Shown here: positions 1 through 9,787 of the stretch, in pieces
Layout of the letters: every line of letters begins with the position of its first letter
How positions within the stretch are numbered: position 1 is the first letter of the stretch
Source: Fibrobacterota bacterium
Lineage (GTDB): Bacteria > Fibrobacterota > Chitinivibrionia > Chitinivibrionales > Chitinispirillaceae
DNA length: 64,000 nt
NCBI GenBank assembly: GCA_023459055.1
Contig: JAEWVR010000025.1
Location: 124,001-188,000 of the forward strand
Direction: 5' to 3'
Notes under the pieces: generated by a model
Seen by the model: only the letters and a program-made list of their open reading frames with translations
Database searches by the model: none
What the model was told of the DNA's origin: nothing
Translations under genes and position numbers: made by a program

Positions 1-185
1 CCCATTCGGGCTGTGATGTACTCATCCATGACCTTCTCAAACTGTTTTTTCTTCAATTCATACCAATGATGCCCTTTCGGAGCTCTGGTATCCTGGTGAA
101 GAGGAACTGGGGCTGAAAATGCACCAATTGCCAAAACGCCAATCAAACCGCAGGCTGTAAACAACCCGTTTCTACAGATGTTCAT
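1..185 (-). CDS. Secreted protein, N-terminal part only
   Basis: The first 61 codons of a minus-strand gene that runs off the left edge of the window. It starts ATG at 185, preceded by a good AAAGAAAGGG ribosome-binding site. The translation opens with a typical Sec signal peptide: Asn-Ile-Cys-Arg-Asn, a hydrophobic stretch of about 18 residues and a small-residue cleavage region near AFSA. A charged, Lys-rich segment follows (around HHWYELKKKQFEKVMDEY). The function cannot be told from this fragment. What is seen is only that it is an exported protein with a predicted helical start to the mature part. Confidence 0.6.
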   Translation of the reverse strand, partial: MNICRNGLFTACGLIGVLAIGAFSAPVPLHQDTRAPKGHHWYELKKKQFEKVMDEYITARM

Positions 186-466
186 AGTAACCCTTTCTTT
201 ACATGATGTGTGTCAGATGCTGGAGATTCTTACTTAGTAAACAGTCAATTCTCCATCCATTTTGTATAGGAGTTCGTAGACGTAATAAGAATATTACCGG
301 TTGAGCTGAGAAAATATCAGGATAACAGAGAAATTAACTTTATGCAAGGATCGTATTAGTCTAACTTTAAGAATAAATGTATTTACAAATGCAAGCACTC
401 TGATTTATCTTCAATAAAGTGCTAAAATAGCCAATGTTTCCCAAATTCTATCAAAGGAGCCTGAAA

Positions 467-823
467 ATGGCAAAAAAATCAGTGTTACAGGGCTTTTTTC
501 TTTTTCTCATGTTTACCTTTCTAACAGGTTGTAATGATGATGCATCTCCTGTCAGCGCTGTTGTATCGAATGGTGTCGTAGGTACCTGGACTAATGAACT
601 CGGTTTAGAGTACACATTCAACGCTAACGGAACAATTACCGGTTCTGCGGTAGATTTTATAAACTTAATATTGGCAAGTCCTGATGAAACCTTAGCTTGG
701 ACATACAATGCTACCCAGATTTTAATTAACGGCCAACAATTCTATCTTTATACAGTCAACAATGATAAGCTTTCGTTAAAAGACGATAGTGATGAAGAAA
801 CCGTGCTGACAAAGAAAAAATAA
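467..823 (+). CDS. Small lipoprotein with lipocalin-like fold
   Basis: 118-residue lipoprotein. I start it at the ATG at 467 because AAAGGAG lies just upstream (454-460); an in-frame ATG at 434 has no ribosome-binding site. Residues 1-22 form a signal peptide ending in a lipobox (LTGC), so the mature protein should be lipid-anchored at Cys. The rest begins VVGTWTNE.G..YTFNANGTITG, a pattern typical of small lipocalin-like/DUF5640-type domains where a beta-barrel starts with GxW. The C-terminus is highly charged (DDSDEE..KKK). Its role is unknown. It is followed after 14 bases by a strong hairpin. Confidence 0.7.
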   Translation: MAKKSVLQGFFLFLMFTFLTGCNDDASPVSAVVSNGVVGTWTNELGLEYTFNANGTITGSAVDFINLILASPDETLAWTYNATQILINGQQFYLYTVNNDKLSLKDDSDEETVLTKKK

Positions 824-837
824 TTTGGCATTCTCCT

Positions 838-866
838 CTTCCTCTCTATCGATAATAGAGAGGAAG
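838..866 (+). terminator. Hairpin after lipoprotein gene
   Basis: A perfect 12-bp stem (CTTCCTCTCTAT at 838-849, ATAGAGAGGAAG at 855-866) with a 5-base loop, 14 bases after the lipoprotein stop codon. No T-run follows, so it may stabilise the mRNA end or act as a weak terminator. Confidence 0.5.
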
Positions 867-1363
867 GTGGGATGTTGCATCCTCCGCTGTATCATCAAAA
901 AATTTCTGTTTGAGCAAAACAAATATAGACACTGTTTTTTTGCATGACTTTGCTTGTAAACTATACCTATGCACTTAATCAACAAAAAAATTATAAGCTG
1001 TTTGAAACAGCAACACATTCAACGCCTGTCTCAGATGAAAAGCGAATGATTGAATATACTCTACTTTGTTGCCCATGACAATCCCCTTTTACTACTATTT
1101 TAACCTGAAGATGTATTATAATAAATATTATTTGAATCATCTGTGATATATGACTAAAATAATCATTTTATTTTTTATGGCAACATTTTTTTACTTAAAT
1201 ACATTATTTTTGCTTTAAATTTTTATTATTTTACCTTATTTTGCAACTTTATTGGTAATTTTTAAATAAGTAATCTTCAACGTACAACCTAAAACAATGA
1301 TAATACCACTATAAATATTGGCAACACTATTCTTTATAAAATTACTAAGCAGAGGAATTTTAC
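867..1363. other. AT-rich intergenic region
   Basis: About 500 bases with no supportable gene. The part from 1080 to 1360 is very AT-rich with many T runs, as expected for an upstream region of the esterase gene at 1364. I do not see a convincing promoter pair. Confidence 0.5.
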
Positions 1364-2689
1364 ATGGGTGATTCGATAGTCAGACGTTTTTTGCTGTTAA
1401 TTACAGCAGGTATTTGTACATATGTAAGCGGACTTCAGGCAGACACTCTTATTACTGCCGATAATCCTCACATTAATTATTATGGCAGATTTGATTTCAC
1501 AAATGCTTTGGCACCACGTTTCAATTGGTCTGGTACTACAATTGAGATTAAAGTGAGTAACACCACAACTGTTGGCGTAGAACTTATTGATGGTGCAGGG
1601 TATTTTGATATTGAAATTGACGGTAAGATACAGGAGGCGCCACTCTTTGCAGATTCATACACTTCAAAAAAATACACAATCACGTCATCATTGACATCCG
1701 CACCACACATTATACGCATTGTCCGACGCAACGAACCGTACTGGGTAATCGCAACATTTAAAGGTTTTTACCTTTCTGATGGAGCTGAGACACAACCACT
1801 TGATAAACCAGTGCGTAAAATGGAGTTTTGCGGGGATTCCTGGACTGCCGGTTATTTTATTGAATCCTGCGCTGATCAGCAAATGCACACTAATGCCAAT
1901 AAATCCTGGGCGCGTCTTACGAGTAAAGCATTTAAAGCACAGGATGTAATTCTTGCGGAATCGGGAATCGGTTTAATAAAGAGCCTTGGAGGAAAAACGC
2001 CAATTCCTCAGAAGTATCTGGCTGCTCTTGACACAATGGGCGGTACAGCATCACCTGATTGGAATTTTGCATCATGGATACCCGATATTGTAAGTATTTT
2101 ACTTGGTATCAATGATAAAAGTTCCGGCGCGACCGATAACGAATACAGTGCAGCAGTTCACTCGTTTGTAACAACACTACGCAGTAATTACCCATCAACA
2201 CCAATTTTATTTATTTCATATGAAGGTTGTATGAACAATGCCACAAAAGCAGCTGTTGCTGCTGAAACAACAAGTCTTGGTCATAAAAATGTCTATTATA
2301 TGGAGTGTAAGCAACAGGTAAAAGGTTGCAGCTGGCATCCGGACACTATCGATGCCCGCGAGATTTCAGATTCTGTAATTGTAAAAATTAAGGAGATTCT
2401 CGGATGGGATACGACATTAACAACCGCTGTAACCGTACCACACCGTTCAAACACAGTTTCATCGCATATTAAAGTGTCGCAGATTAACAACCGCACGATG
2501 CGTATCTCTTGTACAATGCAAAAGCCGCATTCAGAACTTACGATTACCAATGCTGCCGGTACATTAATTCAAACACTGCAGAATAACAATAATAATCATT
2601 ATTTGTGGGATACCGGCAATGTGTCCAACGGTGTTTATTTTGTTAATAGTGAAAGTAGTGGGCAGACAAGAGTTGTTGTCAGAAGGTAG
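1364..2689 (+). CDS. Secreted CE2-type acetyl esterase, sorting tail
   Basis: 441 residues, likely a carbohydrate esterase family 2 (acetylxylan/glucomannan deacetylase) enzyme acting outside the cell. Signal peptide at 1-26. Residues about 30-140 form the N-terminal jelly-roll typical of CE2 (YYGRFDF, FDIEIDG). The SGNH-hydrolase domain follows, with the nucleophile Ser in GDSWTAG (about 157-163), the block GIND (about 248-251) and the catalytic His in WHPD (about 325). The last 70 residues are a Por/type IX-like sorting domain (LTITNAAG..., NGVYFV near the end). The start ATG follows AGAGGAA. The same type of tail is found on the proteins at 27473 and 30031, which suggests a shared secretion route. 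Family placement is from motifs; substrate is inference. Confidence 0.82.
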   Translation: MGDSIVRRFLLLITAGICTYVSGLQADTLITADNPHINYYGRFDFTNALAPRFNWSGTTIEIKVSNTTTVGVELIDGAGYFDIEIDGKIQEAPLFADSYTSKKYTITSSLTSAPHIIRIVRRNEPYWVIATFKGFYLSDGAETQPLDKPVRKMEFCGDSWTAGYFIESCADQQMHTNANKSWARLTSKAFKAQDVILAESGIGLIKSLGGKTPIPQKYLAALDTMGGTASPDWNFASWIPDIVSILLGINDKSSGATDNEYSAAVHSFVTTLRSNYPSTPILFISYEGCMNNATKAAVAAETTSLGHKNVYYMECKQQVKGCSWHPDTIDAREISDSVIVKIKEILGWDTTLTTAVTVPHRSNTVSSHIKVSQINNRTMRISCTMQKPHSELTITNAAGTLIQTLQNNNNNHYLWDTGNVSNGVYFVNSESSGQTRVVVRR

Positions 2690-2765
2690 GAAGGTAGGAA
2701 GGGAGGAAGGTAAGAAGGTTGAGGTTGAGGTTGAGGTTGAGGTTGAGGTTGAGGTTGAGGAAGAG
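2684..2765. repeat. Simple-sequence tract after esterase stop
   Basis: Overlapping the TAG stop of the esterase gene are GGAAGGTA-like octamers (2684-2716), then about seven tandem copies of the hexamer GAGGTT/GGTTGA (2717-2761). Pure purine-rich microsatellite on the plus strand. The tract lies in the 3' flank, so length changes would not alter the esterase frame. Confidence 0.85.
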
Positions 2766-2926
2766 ATTGGCGAGGGAGACAACACTGCAAAGACCTACGG
2801 TCGGGTGTCTCATTTACAACGTGATTTACGGAAATTTAAAGGCCGACATAATGGAATCCACCATATTGACAAAAAGCAACTACATGACATCCCGGCCTGC
2901 TGCCTGTATCAATAGTTAAACCAGCT

Positions 2927-2976
2927 AAAAAAAACAGGGCTGACCGTTTTGCAAAATCAAATACAGTCAACCCTGT
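2927..2976 (-). terminator. Rho-independent terminator of nfnAB
   Basis: Read on the minus strand: an 11-bp stem (ACAGGGTTGAC with GTCAGCCCTGT, one wobble pair) at 2934-2944/2966-2976, followed directly by eight T. It lies 32 bases after the nfnB stop codon. Confidence 0.85.
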
Positions 2977-3008
2977 GTATTTTACAATCAGATACCTGAC
3001 TGGTATAA

Positions 3009-4418
3009 CTATTTCAAATCTTCGATAATGCTCTTTGCAGCAACTTTACCTGCGCCCATTGCAAGAATTACCGTTGCAGCTCCGGTCACAATATCACCTC
3101 CGGCATAGACAAACTTTTTTGATGTCCGTCCGGTGGTTTCGTCGGTGACAATAGTTCCCCACTTTGACACATTGATATCCGGTGTCGTTGATGGAATAAG
3201 AGGATTTGGTGTATTACCGATTGCGATAATGACAACATCACAAGGGATATCATATTCGCTGCCTGCAATAACAACCGGTTTCCTTCTTCCGGATGCATCA
3301 GGTTCGCCAAGTTCCATCTTTACACAACGCAATGCAGTAACAAACCCGTTGTCATCAGCGAGGATTTCTACCGGATTGCAAAGAAGATTGAATTCAATCC
3401 CCTCCTCTTCGGCATGATGCACCTCAGCTTTACGAGCCGGCATTTCTTCTTTACTTCTGCGATAGACAATCATTGATTTATCTGCACCAAGACGAAGTGC
3501 TGTACGGGCAGCATCCATAGCAACGTTTCCACCGCCAACAGTGATTGCCCGCTTACCTTTCATAATCGGTGTTGCCGACGTTGATGAATACGCGCGCATA
3601 AGGTTACTGCGGGTAAGGTACTCATTGGCACTATAGACACCAATATTGTTTTCACCCTTGATTTTCATAAATGATGGCAGCCCGGCACCGCTTCCGACAA
3701 ACACTGCACTGTATCCTTCATCATTAAGCAGGTCATCAACGGTTGCTGTTTTACCAATAATAAAATTCCGTTCGATCTTTACACCGAGTTTTTCAAGAAA
3801 TTCAATTTCCTTTTTGACAATTTCTTTGGGAAGCCTGAACTCGGGAATACCATAAACAAGCACACCACCGGTTTCATGAAGCGCTTCGAAGATGGTAACA
3901 TCAAAGCCTTCTTTAATAAGCTCACCGGCACAGGTAAGTCCAGCGGGACCTGAACCGACTATGGCAACTTTTTTGCCATTCTTAGGTTTACATGCAGGTA
4001 TTTCGACAACACCTTTTTCACGTTCCCAGTCTGCAGCGAACCGTTCAAGGTTACCAACAGCAACAGGTTCTCCCTTTTTGCCAAGTATACAGCGGGATTC
4101 ACACTGCTCCTCCTGAGGGCAGACACGACCGCATACTGCCGGAAGTGCGTTTGTCTCTTTAAGCTTGCGAGCAGCTTCTGCAAATTTGCCATCGGCAATC
4201 AGCCCGACAAACTCAGGAATCTTTACATTTACCGGACAGCCTTCAACACAAAGCGGTTTTTTACATTTAAGGCAGCGTTTTGCCTCCTGAATCGCTTCCT
4301 CTTCAGAATACCCATATGGAACTTCTTCGAAGTTTTTCGCACGTACAAGCGGTGCCTGCTCACGCATCTGTACTCTGGATTTTTTTCCTGCGGAATTTGA
4401 AGTTACCTCTGCACTCAT
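3009..4418 (-). CDS. nfnB: NfnB/GltA-type NADPH oxidoreductase large subunit
   Basis: 469 residues, GltD/GltA-type flavoprotein. N-terminal ferredoxin-like part has Cys sets for [4Fe-4S] clusters (CLKCKKPLC..GCP near 50-65, CGRVCPQEEQCESRC near 96-111). An FAD-binding GSGPAGL motif lies near 157 and an NADPH-binding GGGNVAMD motif near 295. The partner gene upstream encodes a FAD/[2Fe-2S] subunit and overlaps by four bases (ATGA), as in nfnAB. That context favours the electron-bifurcating NADH-dependent ferredoxin:NADP+ oxidoreductase over a glutamate synthase beta subunit, since no large GltB subunit is near. A strong terminator follows. Assignment of the bifurcating role is inference from gene pairing; the flavoprotein family is certain. 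Confidence 0.88.
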   Translation of the reverse strand: MSAEVTSNSAGKKSRVQMREQAPLVRAKNFEEVPYGYSEEEAIQEAKRCLKCKKPLCVEGCPVNVKIPEFVGLIADGKFAEAARKLKETNALPAVCGRVCPQEEQCESRCILGKKGEPVAVGNLERFAADWEREKGVVEIPACKPKNGKKVAIVGSGPAGLTCAGELIKEGFDVTIFEALHETGGVLVYGIPEFRLPKEIVKKEIEFLEKLGVKIERNFIIGKTATVDDLLNDEGYSAVFVGSGAGLPSFMKIKGENNIGVYSANEYLTRSNLMRAYSSTSATPIMKGKRAITVGGGNVAMDAARTALRLGADKSMIVYRRSKEEMPARKAEVHHAEEEGIEFNLLCNPVEILADDNGFVTALRCVKMELGEPDASGRRKPVVIAGSEYDIPCDVVIIAIGNTPNPLIPSTTPDINVSKWGTIVTDETTGRTSKKFVYAGGDIVTGAATVILAMGAGKVAAKSIIEDLK

Positions 4419-5257
4419 TTTAACGCTCCTTCCAGGCGACAGTTATGATCATCGCGTGCCTGGCTTTCAAACATCTTATAACTGTTCAATCTGCGAATCA
4501 GTTCATTCCAGTCAATTCCTGCAGCATCAAACTCAGGACCATCAACACAGGCAAATTTCGTTTCGCCATTTACCGATACACGACACCCGCCACACATCCC
4601 GGTTCCATCAATCATAATCGGATTCAATGATGCAAAGGTCGGTATTTTTTCAGCAACCGTCAGCGTCGTTGTCACTTTCATCATCATGACAGGACCAATA
4701 ACAAAGGCCGCATCAAATATTTCACCTTTACCGATAAGTTCCTTAAAAACATCCGATACAAAACCTTTGCGTCCATTTGATCCATCGTCAGTAGTCGGAA
4801 TAAAGAGGTCTGACTGTGCAGCCATCTCTTTTTCCAGGATCAGAAGACTTTTATTGCGTGCGCCGATAATAGTGGTCAACTCGTTACCAGCAGCTTTAAG
4901 TGCACATACAATGGGATAGAGAGGTGCAACACCGACACCACCACCAATACAGAGACATTTTCCAAATTTTTCGATATGAGTTGGTTTTCCAAGAGGGCCG
5001 GCGAGATCAAGAATCGAACTTCCTTCATGCAACGCCTGAAGAACCATGGTTGTTTTACCTACGACCTGAAAAATTATCTCAATCCATCCTTCATCAGCAT
5101 TGGCATCCGCAATAGTCAGCGGAATACGTTCGCTCTGTGATGTCGGCCGGAGAATAATAAACTGCCCGGCTTTCCTCTTTTTTGCAATTCTTGGTGCATC
5201 AAGCCTGTAACGCCAGACCTGTTCAGAAAGCTGCTCTCTTTTTAAAATACGGAACAT
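4415..5257 (-). CDS. nfnA: NfnA-type FAD/[2Fe-2S] oxidoreductase small subunit
   Basis: 280 residues, sulfide/dihydroorotate dehydrogenase-like FAD/NAD-binding protein. The FAD-binding barrel is at the N-terminus (RPTSQSERIPLTI). The NAD(H)-binding Rossmann part has GGGVGVAPLYPI near 105. The C-terminal [2Fe-2S] loop shows four cysteines in MCGGCRV...FACVDGP. I start at the ATG at 5257, which follows GGTGAGG; an in-frame GTG at 5266 overlaps that site. Translationally coupled to nfnB by an ATGA overlap. In NfnAB this subunit takes electrons from NADH and, together with NfnB, couples ferredoxin and NADP+ reduction in the cytoplasm. It could also be annotated sudB. Confidence 0.86.
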   Translation of the reverse strand: MFRILKREQLSEQVWRYRLDAPRIAKKRKAGQFIILRPTSQSERIPLTIADANADEGWIEIIFQVVGKTTMVLQALHEGSSILDLAGPLGKPTHIEKFGKCLCIGGGVGVAPLYPIVCALKAAGNELTTIIGARNKSLLILEKEMAAQSDLFIPTTDDGSNGRKGFVSDVFKELIGKGEIFDAAFVIGPVMMMKVTTTLTVAEKIPTFASLNPIMIDGTGMCGGCRVSVNGETKFACVDGPEFDAAGIDWNELIRRLNSYKMFESQARDDHNCRLEGALK

Positions 5258-5473
5258 GTACCTCACCCCGTTTTATAGTTAAAATAATCTCTTAATATAG
5301 CCTATTTTCCCGATGCTTTGTGTGATTTTTTTTTGCTTAGTTCAATAAAAAACATAGATTTACAATTGTGTGCCAACAAAACACAAAAAGATCTGTCGTG
5401 ATACATCTTTGTAATATCTTAACCATTACGGATACAAACAAAGCAACATTGTTCAAAAATAGTTTTACTACAA

Positions 5474-5518
5474 ATAAAAAAGGACACATTTTCTGAATAA
5501 ATCAAAAAAAGTGTCCCT
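5474..5518 (-). terminator. Rho-independent terminator of metK
   Basis: On the minus strand GGGACAC pairs with GTGTCC (5511-5517 with 5482-5487) and is followed by TTTTTTA. It lies about 50 bases after the metK stop. The rest of the gap between metK and nfnA (5258-5473) is AT-rich and shows nothing else I can name. Confidence 0.75.
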
Positions 5519-5566
5519 AAATGGAATACTTGTCTCGTGACGCATCACTGGTCACGAATCACGTTC

Positions 5567-6730
5567 TTAAAGTCCGGCTTCTTTCTTAATAGCATCAACC
5601 ATAGTCAGCTTTTCCCAGTTGAAATTGGGGAGTTCACGGCCAAAGTGGCCATTACGTGCTGATTCACGGTAGATAGGACGCTTAAGATCAAGTGTCTTGA
5701 TGATACCTGCCGGGCGGAGATCGAAGAGTTTATTGATAATTTCAACGATCTTATCCTCTTTAATTTTTCCTGTTCCATAGGTATCAACATAGATTGAAAT
5801 TGGTTTTGCAACACCGATAGCGTACGAAAGCTGAATGATACAGTGAGTAGCAACACCTGCTGCAACGAGGTTTTTTGCAACCCAGCGTGCTGCGTATGCT
5901 GCACTTCTATCAACTTTTGATGGATCCTTGCCGCTGAATGCTCCACCACCATGTGCACCGTAACCACCGTAGGTATCAACAATAATTTTTCTTCCGGTAA
6001 GTCCGCTATCCCCGTGTGGACCGCCAATAACGAAACGGCCTGTCGGGTTGATATGATAGATAGTCTTGCTATCAAGATATTTTGCCGGGATCACCTTTTT
6101 AACAACTTTTTCAATAAGATCCTTACAGATCTGCTCATGAGTTACATCAGGAGCATGCTGTGTTGAAAGAACAACAGTATCGATTCTAATTGGTGTGAGA
6201 TCATCATATTCGACCGTAATCTGTGATTTCGCGTCAGGTCTGAGATATGGAATACTTCCATTCTCTCTTGCATTTGTAAGTTCCTCAACAAGTCTGTGTG
6301 CATAATAGATTGCCAGAGGCATGTATGCTGGTGTTTCGTTACATGCGTAACCAAACATAATACCCTGATCTCCTGCGCCCTGTTCCTTATGAAGGCCTTC
6401 ACCCTCGGTAACACCCTGTGAGATATCAGGTGACTGCTGATGAACAGAGATCATAACACCGCAGCTATCGGCCTCGAATCCCAGTGCAGGATCAGTATAA
6501 CCGATTTCACGAATAGTATTACGAACAACCTGCTGAAAATCAACAACTGCTTTACTTGTGATTTCGCCGGCAACAACAACAAGTCCTGTAGTTGCAAGGG
6601 TTTCACATGCAACGCGTGAATTTGGATCCTGTGCAAGCATTGCATCAAGAACTGCATCAGAGATCTGGTCACAAACCTTATCAGGATGTCCCTGTGAAAC
6701 ACTTTCAGATGTAAAAAAACGGCGCATCAT
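5567..6730 (-). CDS. metK: S-adenosylmethionine synthetase
   Basis: About 387 residues, methionine adenosyltransferase making SAM from ATP and methionine. N-terminal GHPDK signature (FTSESVSQGHPDKVCDQISD) and the glycine-rich P-loop-like GAHGGGAFSGKDPSKVDRSAAY are intact, as is the GPHGDSGLTGRKI segment. Length is normal for the family. The start is one of two adjacent ATGs (6730 or 6727) directly after GGGAGGA. The frame also extends upstream to a TTG, which I reject. Single-gene unit with its own terminator, divergent from the DUF1846 gene. Confidence 0.96.
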   Translation of the reverse strand: MMRRFFTSESVSQGHPDKVCDQISDAVLDAMLAQDPNSRVACETLATTGLVVVAGEITSKAVVDFQQVVRNTIREIGYTDPALGFEADSCGVMISVHQQSPDISQGVTEGEGLHKEQGAGDQGIMFGYACNETPAYMPLAIYYAHRLVEELTNARENGSIPYLRPDAKSQITVEYDDLTPIRIDTVVLSTQHAPDVTHEQICKDLIEKVVKKVIPAKYLDSKTIYHINPTGRFVIGGPHGDSGLTGRKIIVDTYGGYGAHGGGAFSGKDPSKVDRSAAYAARWVAKNLVAAGVATHCIIQLSYAIGVAKPISIYVDTYGTGKIKEDKIVEIINKLFDLRPAGIIKTLDLKRPIYRESARNGHFGRELPNFNWEKLTMVDAIKKEAGL

Positions 6731-6966
6731 TCCTCCCGGGGATGTGTTTAATGTCAAAATTCAAAAAAGACCTGTTAATATAAATCAGGTTATAGCGATA
6801 ATGAACAAAAAAAATATGCTAAAACTGAAAAAACGTTCAACAAGATCATGATACATAGGGTGTTTTTAGAGGCCGGTTTAGTTGCCATAACCACATCCGG
6901 GATTCTATTTTACACCTTGTTTCAAAAAATTATCATGTGTCAGTTGTACACGAACGGAGCCCACAT

Positions 6967-8487
6967 ATGTTTACTGCCGGTTTTGACAATCAGCGTTATC
7001 TGGATGAACAAAGTAAAATGATTCTTGAACGGATCCGGAAATTTGATAATAAACTCTATCTTGAATTTGGCGGTAAAATACTGTTTGACCTTCATGCAGC
7101 GAGAATTCTTCCCGGTTTTGATCCCAATGCAAAGATGCGTTTACTTCAGGAGCTTCAGAAGCACGCACATGTTGATGTTATTCTCACAATCTTCGCCGGT
7201 GATATTGAACGTAAAAAAATGAGAGCAGATTTTGGAATTACCTACGATGTTGATGCACAGAAACAGATTGATGATTTTGCTGAATGGGGAATTTCAATCG
7301 GGTCGGTCGTTATTACCCGTTATGAGGATCAGCCCGCTGCAAACCTTTTTCGTAATAAGCTTGAACGCAGAGGTATCAGGGTTTACACACACAGAAAGAC
7401 AAAAGGGTATCCCAACGATGTTGACATGATCGTAAGCGATGATGGCTACGGGGCAAATCCGCATATCGAAACAACCGCGCCGCTTGTTATTGTAACCGGA
7501 CCCGGTCCTAACAGCGGTAAACTTGCTACCTGCCTTTCACAACTGTATCATGACCATAAAAGAAACATCCGTTCCGGATATGCAAAATTTGAGACATTTC
7601 CAATATGGAATATTCCTCTTAAACATCCTGTAAATATTGCCTATGAAGCCGCGACAGCAGAAATACGCGATTATAACTGTATTGATCATTTTCATCTTGA
7701 CGCATACAACATCCCATCAATAAATTATAACCGCGACATGGAAGTGTTTCCGGTTTTGCGAAGAATTCTTCAAAAAATTACCGGCAGCAATGAAGTATAC
7801 AAATCACCGACTGATATGGGAGTCAACTGTGCCGGTGCAGGAATTATCAATGATCATGTAGTCCGTGAAGCATCAAAGCAGGAGATTATCCGCCGCTATT
7901 TCCGGTATTCCTGCGAATATGCAATGGGCCTTGTTGATAAAGAAACAATTGACAGAGTAACATCACTGCTTGAAGAACTCGGGATCGAACTTGAAGATCG
8001 TCCGGTTGTAAAGCCTGCACGTAAAGCTGCCATTGAATGTACACAAAATGGCAAAGGTAATGAGGGAATCTATTGCGGTGCTGCAATGGAGCTTATTGAT
8101 GGCACCATTGTTACCGGGAAAAATTCCGAACTCATGCATGCGTCATCGGCACTTGTCCTTAATGCGCTCAAGCATCTGGCACAGATACCTGATAAAATCC
8201 ACCTGCTCCCGCCCAATATCACAGAATCAATTTGTCATCTAAAGAAGGAGATTCTTCGGGGAAAAAAGGTCAATCTTGACCTTGAGGAAACACTTATTGC
8301 GTTAAGTATCAGTGCGATCAGCAATCCTATTGCATCTGAAGCAATGGAGAAGATCAAGGAACTACGTGGCTGCGAAGTACATATGACGCATATGCCTACG
8401 CCCGGTGATGAAGCCGGACTTAGAAAACTGGGTGTCAACCTTACCAGTGAGCCGGAGTTTGCAAGCAAATCTCTTTTTATCAATTGA
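6967..8487 (+). CDS. DUF1846 family protein
   Basis: 506 residues. Recognised by the conserved N-terminus (GFDN.RYLDEQSKMILERI..FDNKLYLEFGGKI.FDLHAARILPGFDP) and by length typical of the DUF1846 family (about 500). A central glycine-rich GPGPNSGKLATCLSQ segment looks like a nucleotide-binding loop; this is seen in the sequence, while its biochemical role is not established. I start at the ATG at 6967 with GGAG at 6955-6958. The frame opens earlier at a GTG (6937) without a site. Cytoplasmic, no signal peptide. Divergent from metK across about 236 bases and convergent with larC. Confidence 0.88.
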   Translation: MFTAGFDNQRYLDEQSKMILERIRKFDNKLYLEFGGKILFDLHAARILPGFDPNAKMRLLQELQKHAHVDVILTIFAGDIERKKMRADFGITYDVDAQKQIDDFAEWGISIGSVVITRYEDQPAANLFRNKLERRGIRVYTHRKTKGYPNDVDMIVSDDGYGANPHIETTAPLVIVTGPGPNSGKLATCLSQLYHDHKRNIRSGYAKFETFPIWNIPLKHPVNIAYEAATAEIRDYNCIDHFHLDAYNIPSINYNRDMEVFPVLRRILQKITGSNEVYKSPTDMGVNCAGAGIINDHVVREASKQEIIRRYFRYSCEYAMGLVDKETIDRVTSLLEELGIELEDRPVVKPARKAAIECTQNGKGNEGIYCGAAMELIDGTIVTGKNSELMHASSALVLNALKHLAQIPDKIHLLPPNITESICHLKKEILRGKKVNLDLEETLIALSISAISNPIASEAMEKIKELRGCEVHMTHMPTPGDEAGLRKLGVNLTSEPEFASKSLFIN

Positions 8488-8635
8488 CAACACCAGACAC
8501 CCCGGTTTCACCCGGTGACCGGTTATCCTCTCCCGCAGGCGGCCTGAATTTGATACCGGCTGATCAAGATAGAAACGTACCCGTTCACACCCGAGATCAC
8601 AAAACACTTTTCCGGGCAGTTTCAATTAAACCTTA

Positions 8636-9787
8636 CTATTTTCCGGCAACATACTCTTCCATAAGATCAATAAGCGGTGCATTACGCTCTTTTGATACCA
8701 TACAAAGCGCATCATACTCAAGCTTTGTAAAGGATTTGCCTTTGTATTCACAGACTTTCTCAGTAAGTTCGTATCCGCAGAAACTCACCGTCCTGAATGA
8801 TCTGGCTGTCACAGTCCGCTGCATCTTCTGAATCCTTACACCAAGGGTTCTGGTTTGCAGCAGTACCTGATCAACAAGTGCCTGATATCCGTTAACCGAT
8901 GCGATTACCGAAAGACGATATGCCGGTCTCCCCTTTTTCATGTACAGCGGTATCCAGGATACATCAAGTGCACCATTATCAAACAGGACCTGTGCGGTAT
9001 GCCCCATAATTTCACCGCTGATATGATCCATATCTGTTTCAAGTACCACAATCTCCTCTGCGGAACTATTTTCCTGTTCATCAAGAATAAAAGCGCGAAG
9101 GATATTTGGATGATGATCAAACCGTTTTGTACCGCAGCTGCACCCGATTGACATAACAGTACCTGCCATACCTTTTTGTTGTTTGCCAAGTACCGTAAGA
9201 AGTGCTGCCCCGGTCGGTGTCACAAGCTCAGTGGGAACATCAATGATTTTCAGATCAAAACCTTTTATTAACACTGCTGTCGCAGGGACAGGAACCGGTA
9301 TTACTCCATGCGCGGTTTTCACCGTCCCATGGCCATCAGTAATGGTCGAAAACTCCACATTGTCAACACCAAGATACTCAAGACCAAGCACGACACCGGT
9401 AATGTCAAGAATTGTATCAACCGCACCGATCTCGTGAAAATGAATATGATGTTTGTCAACACCATGAACTTTCGCCTCTGCTTCAGCGATGGCATTCAGT
9501 ACAGCTTCACATTTTGAATACACACGATCACTGAATCCACCGGCTTTAATTATATCAAGAATCTGATGCAGATGACGATATTCGTGTGAATGTTCGAACT
9601 TCGGATCGATCAGAGTACACTGAATCCCATTTCTGTCAACTTTTTCTGCTGTCAGATGGATATGTTCAAGCGGCATTTTAGCATATTGTTCATTAAGAAA
9701 TGCAACCGGAACACCAAGATCAACCAGAGATGCAAGCAGCATATCACCGCTCGCGCCACTGACGATATCGAAATAGATTTTTTTCAT
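8636..9787 (-). CDS. larC: Nickel pincer cofactor biosynthesis protein LarC
   Basis: 383 residues, LarC family (PF01969). In lactate racemase activation LarC inserts nickel into the pyridinium bis-thiocarboxylate cofactor using CTP. The conserved start KKIYFDIVSGASGDMLLASLVDLGVP is clear. A His-rich metal-binding stretch (KHHIHFHEIGAVDTILDITG near 120) and the C-terminal LarC2-like part (KKGRPAYRLSVIA) are in one continuous frame; some lactobacilli instead split the gene by a programmed frameshift. The start ATG at 9787 is preceded by GGGAGAGGTC, which is the edge of a dispersed repeat. No larA, larB or larE is seen in this window, so its partner enzyme is elsewhere. Confidence 0.92.
   Translation of the reverse strand: MKKIYFDIVSGASGDMLLASLVDLGVPVAFLNEQYAKMPLEHIHLTAEKVDRNGIQCTLIDPKFEHSHEYRHLHQILDIIKAGGFSDRVYSKCEAVLNAIAEAEAKVHGVDKHHIHFHEIGAVDTILDITGVVLGLEYLGVDNVEFSTITDGHGTVKTAHGVIPVPVPATAVLIKGFDLKIIDVPTELVTPTGAALLTVLGKQQKGMAGTVMSIGCSCGTKRFDHHPNILRAFILDEQENSSAEEIVVLETDMDHISGEIMGHTAQVLFDNGALDVSWIPLYMKKGRPAYRLSVIASVNGYQALVDQVLLQTRTLGVRIQKMQRTVTARSFRTVSFCGYELTEKVCEYKGKSFTKLEYDALCMVSKERNAPLIDLMEEYVAGK

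Noticed and set aside
2619..2919. Open frames through the hexamer repeat (Glu-Val and Arg-Leu repeats)
   Set aside because: Their length comes from the simple-sequence tract; no ribosome-binding site and no conserved domain.
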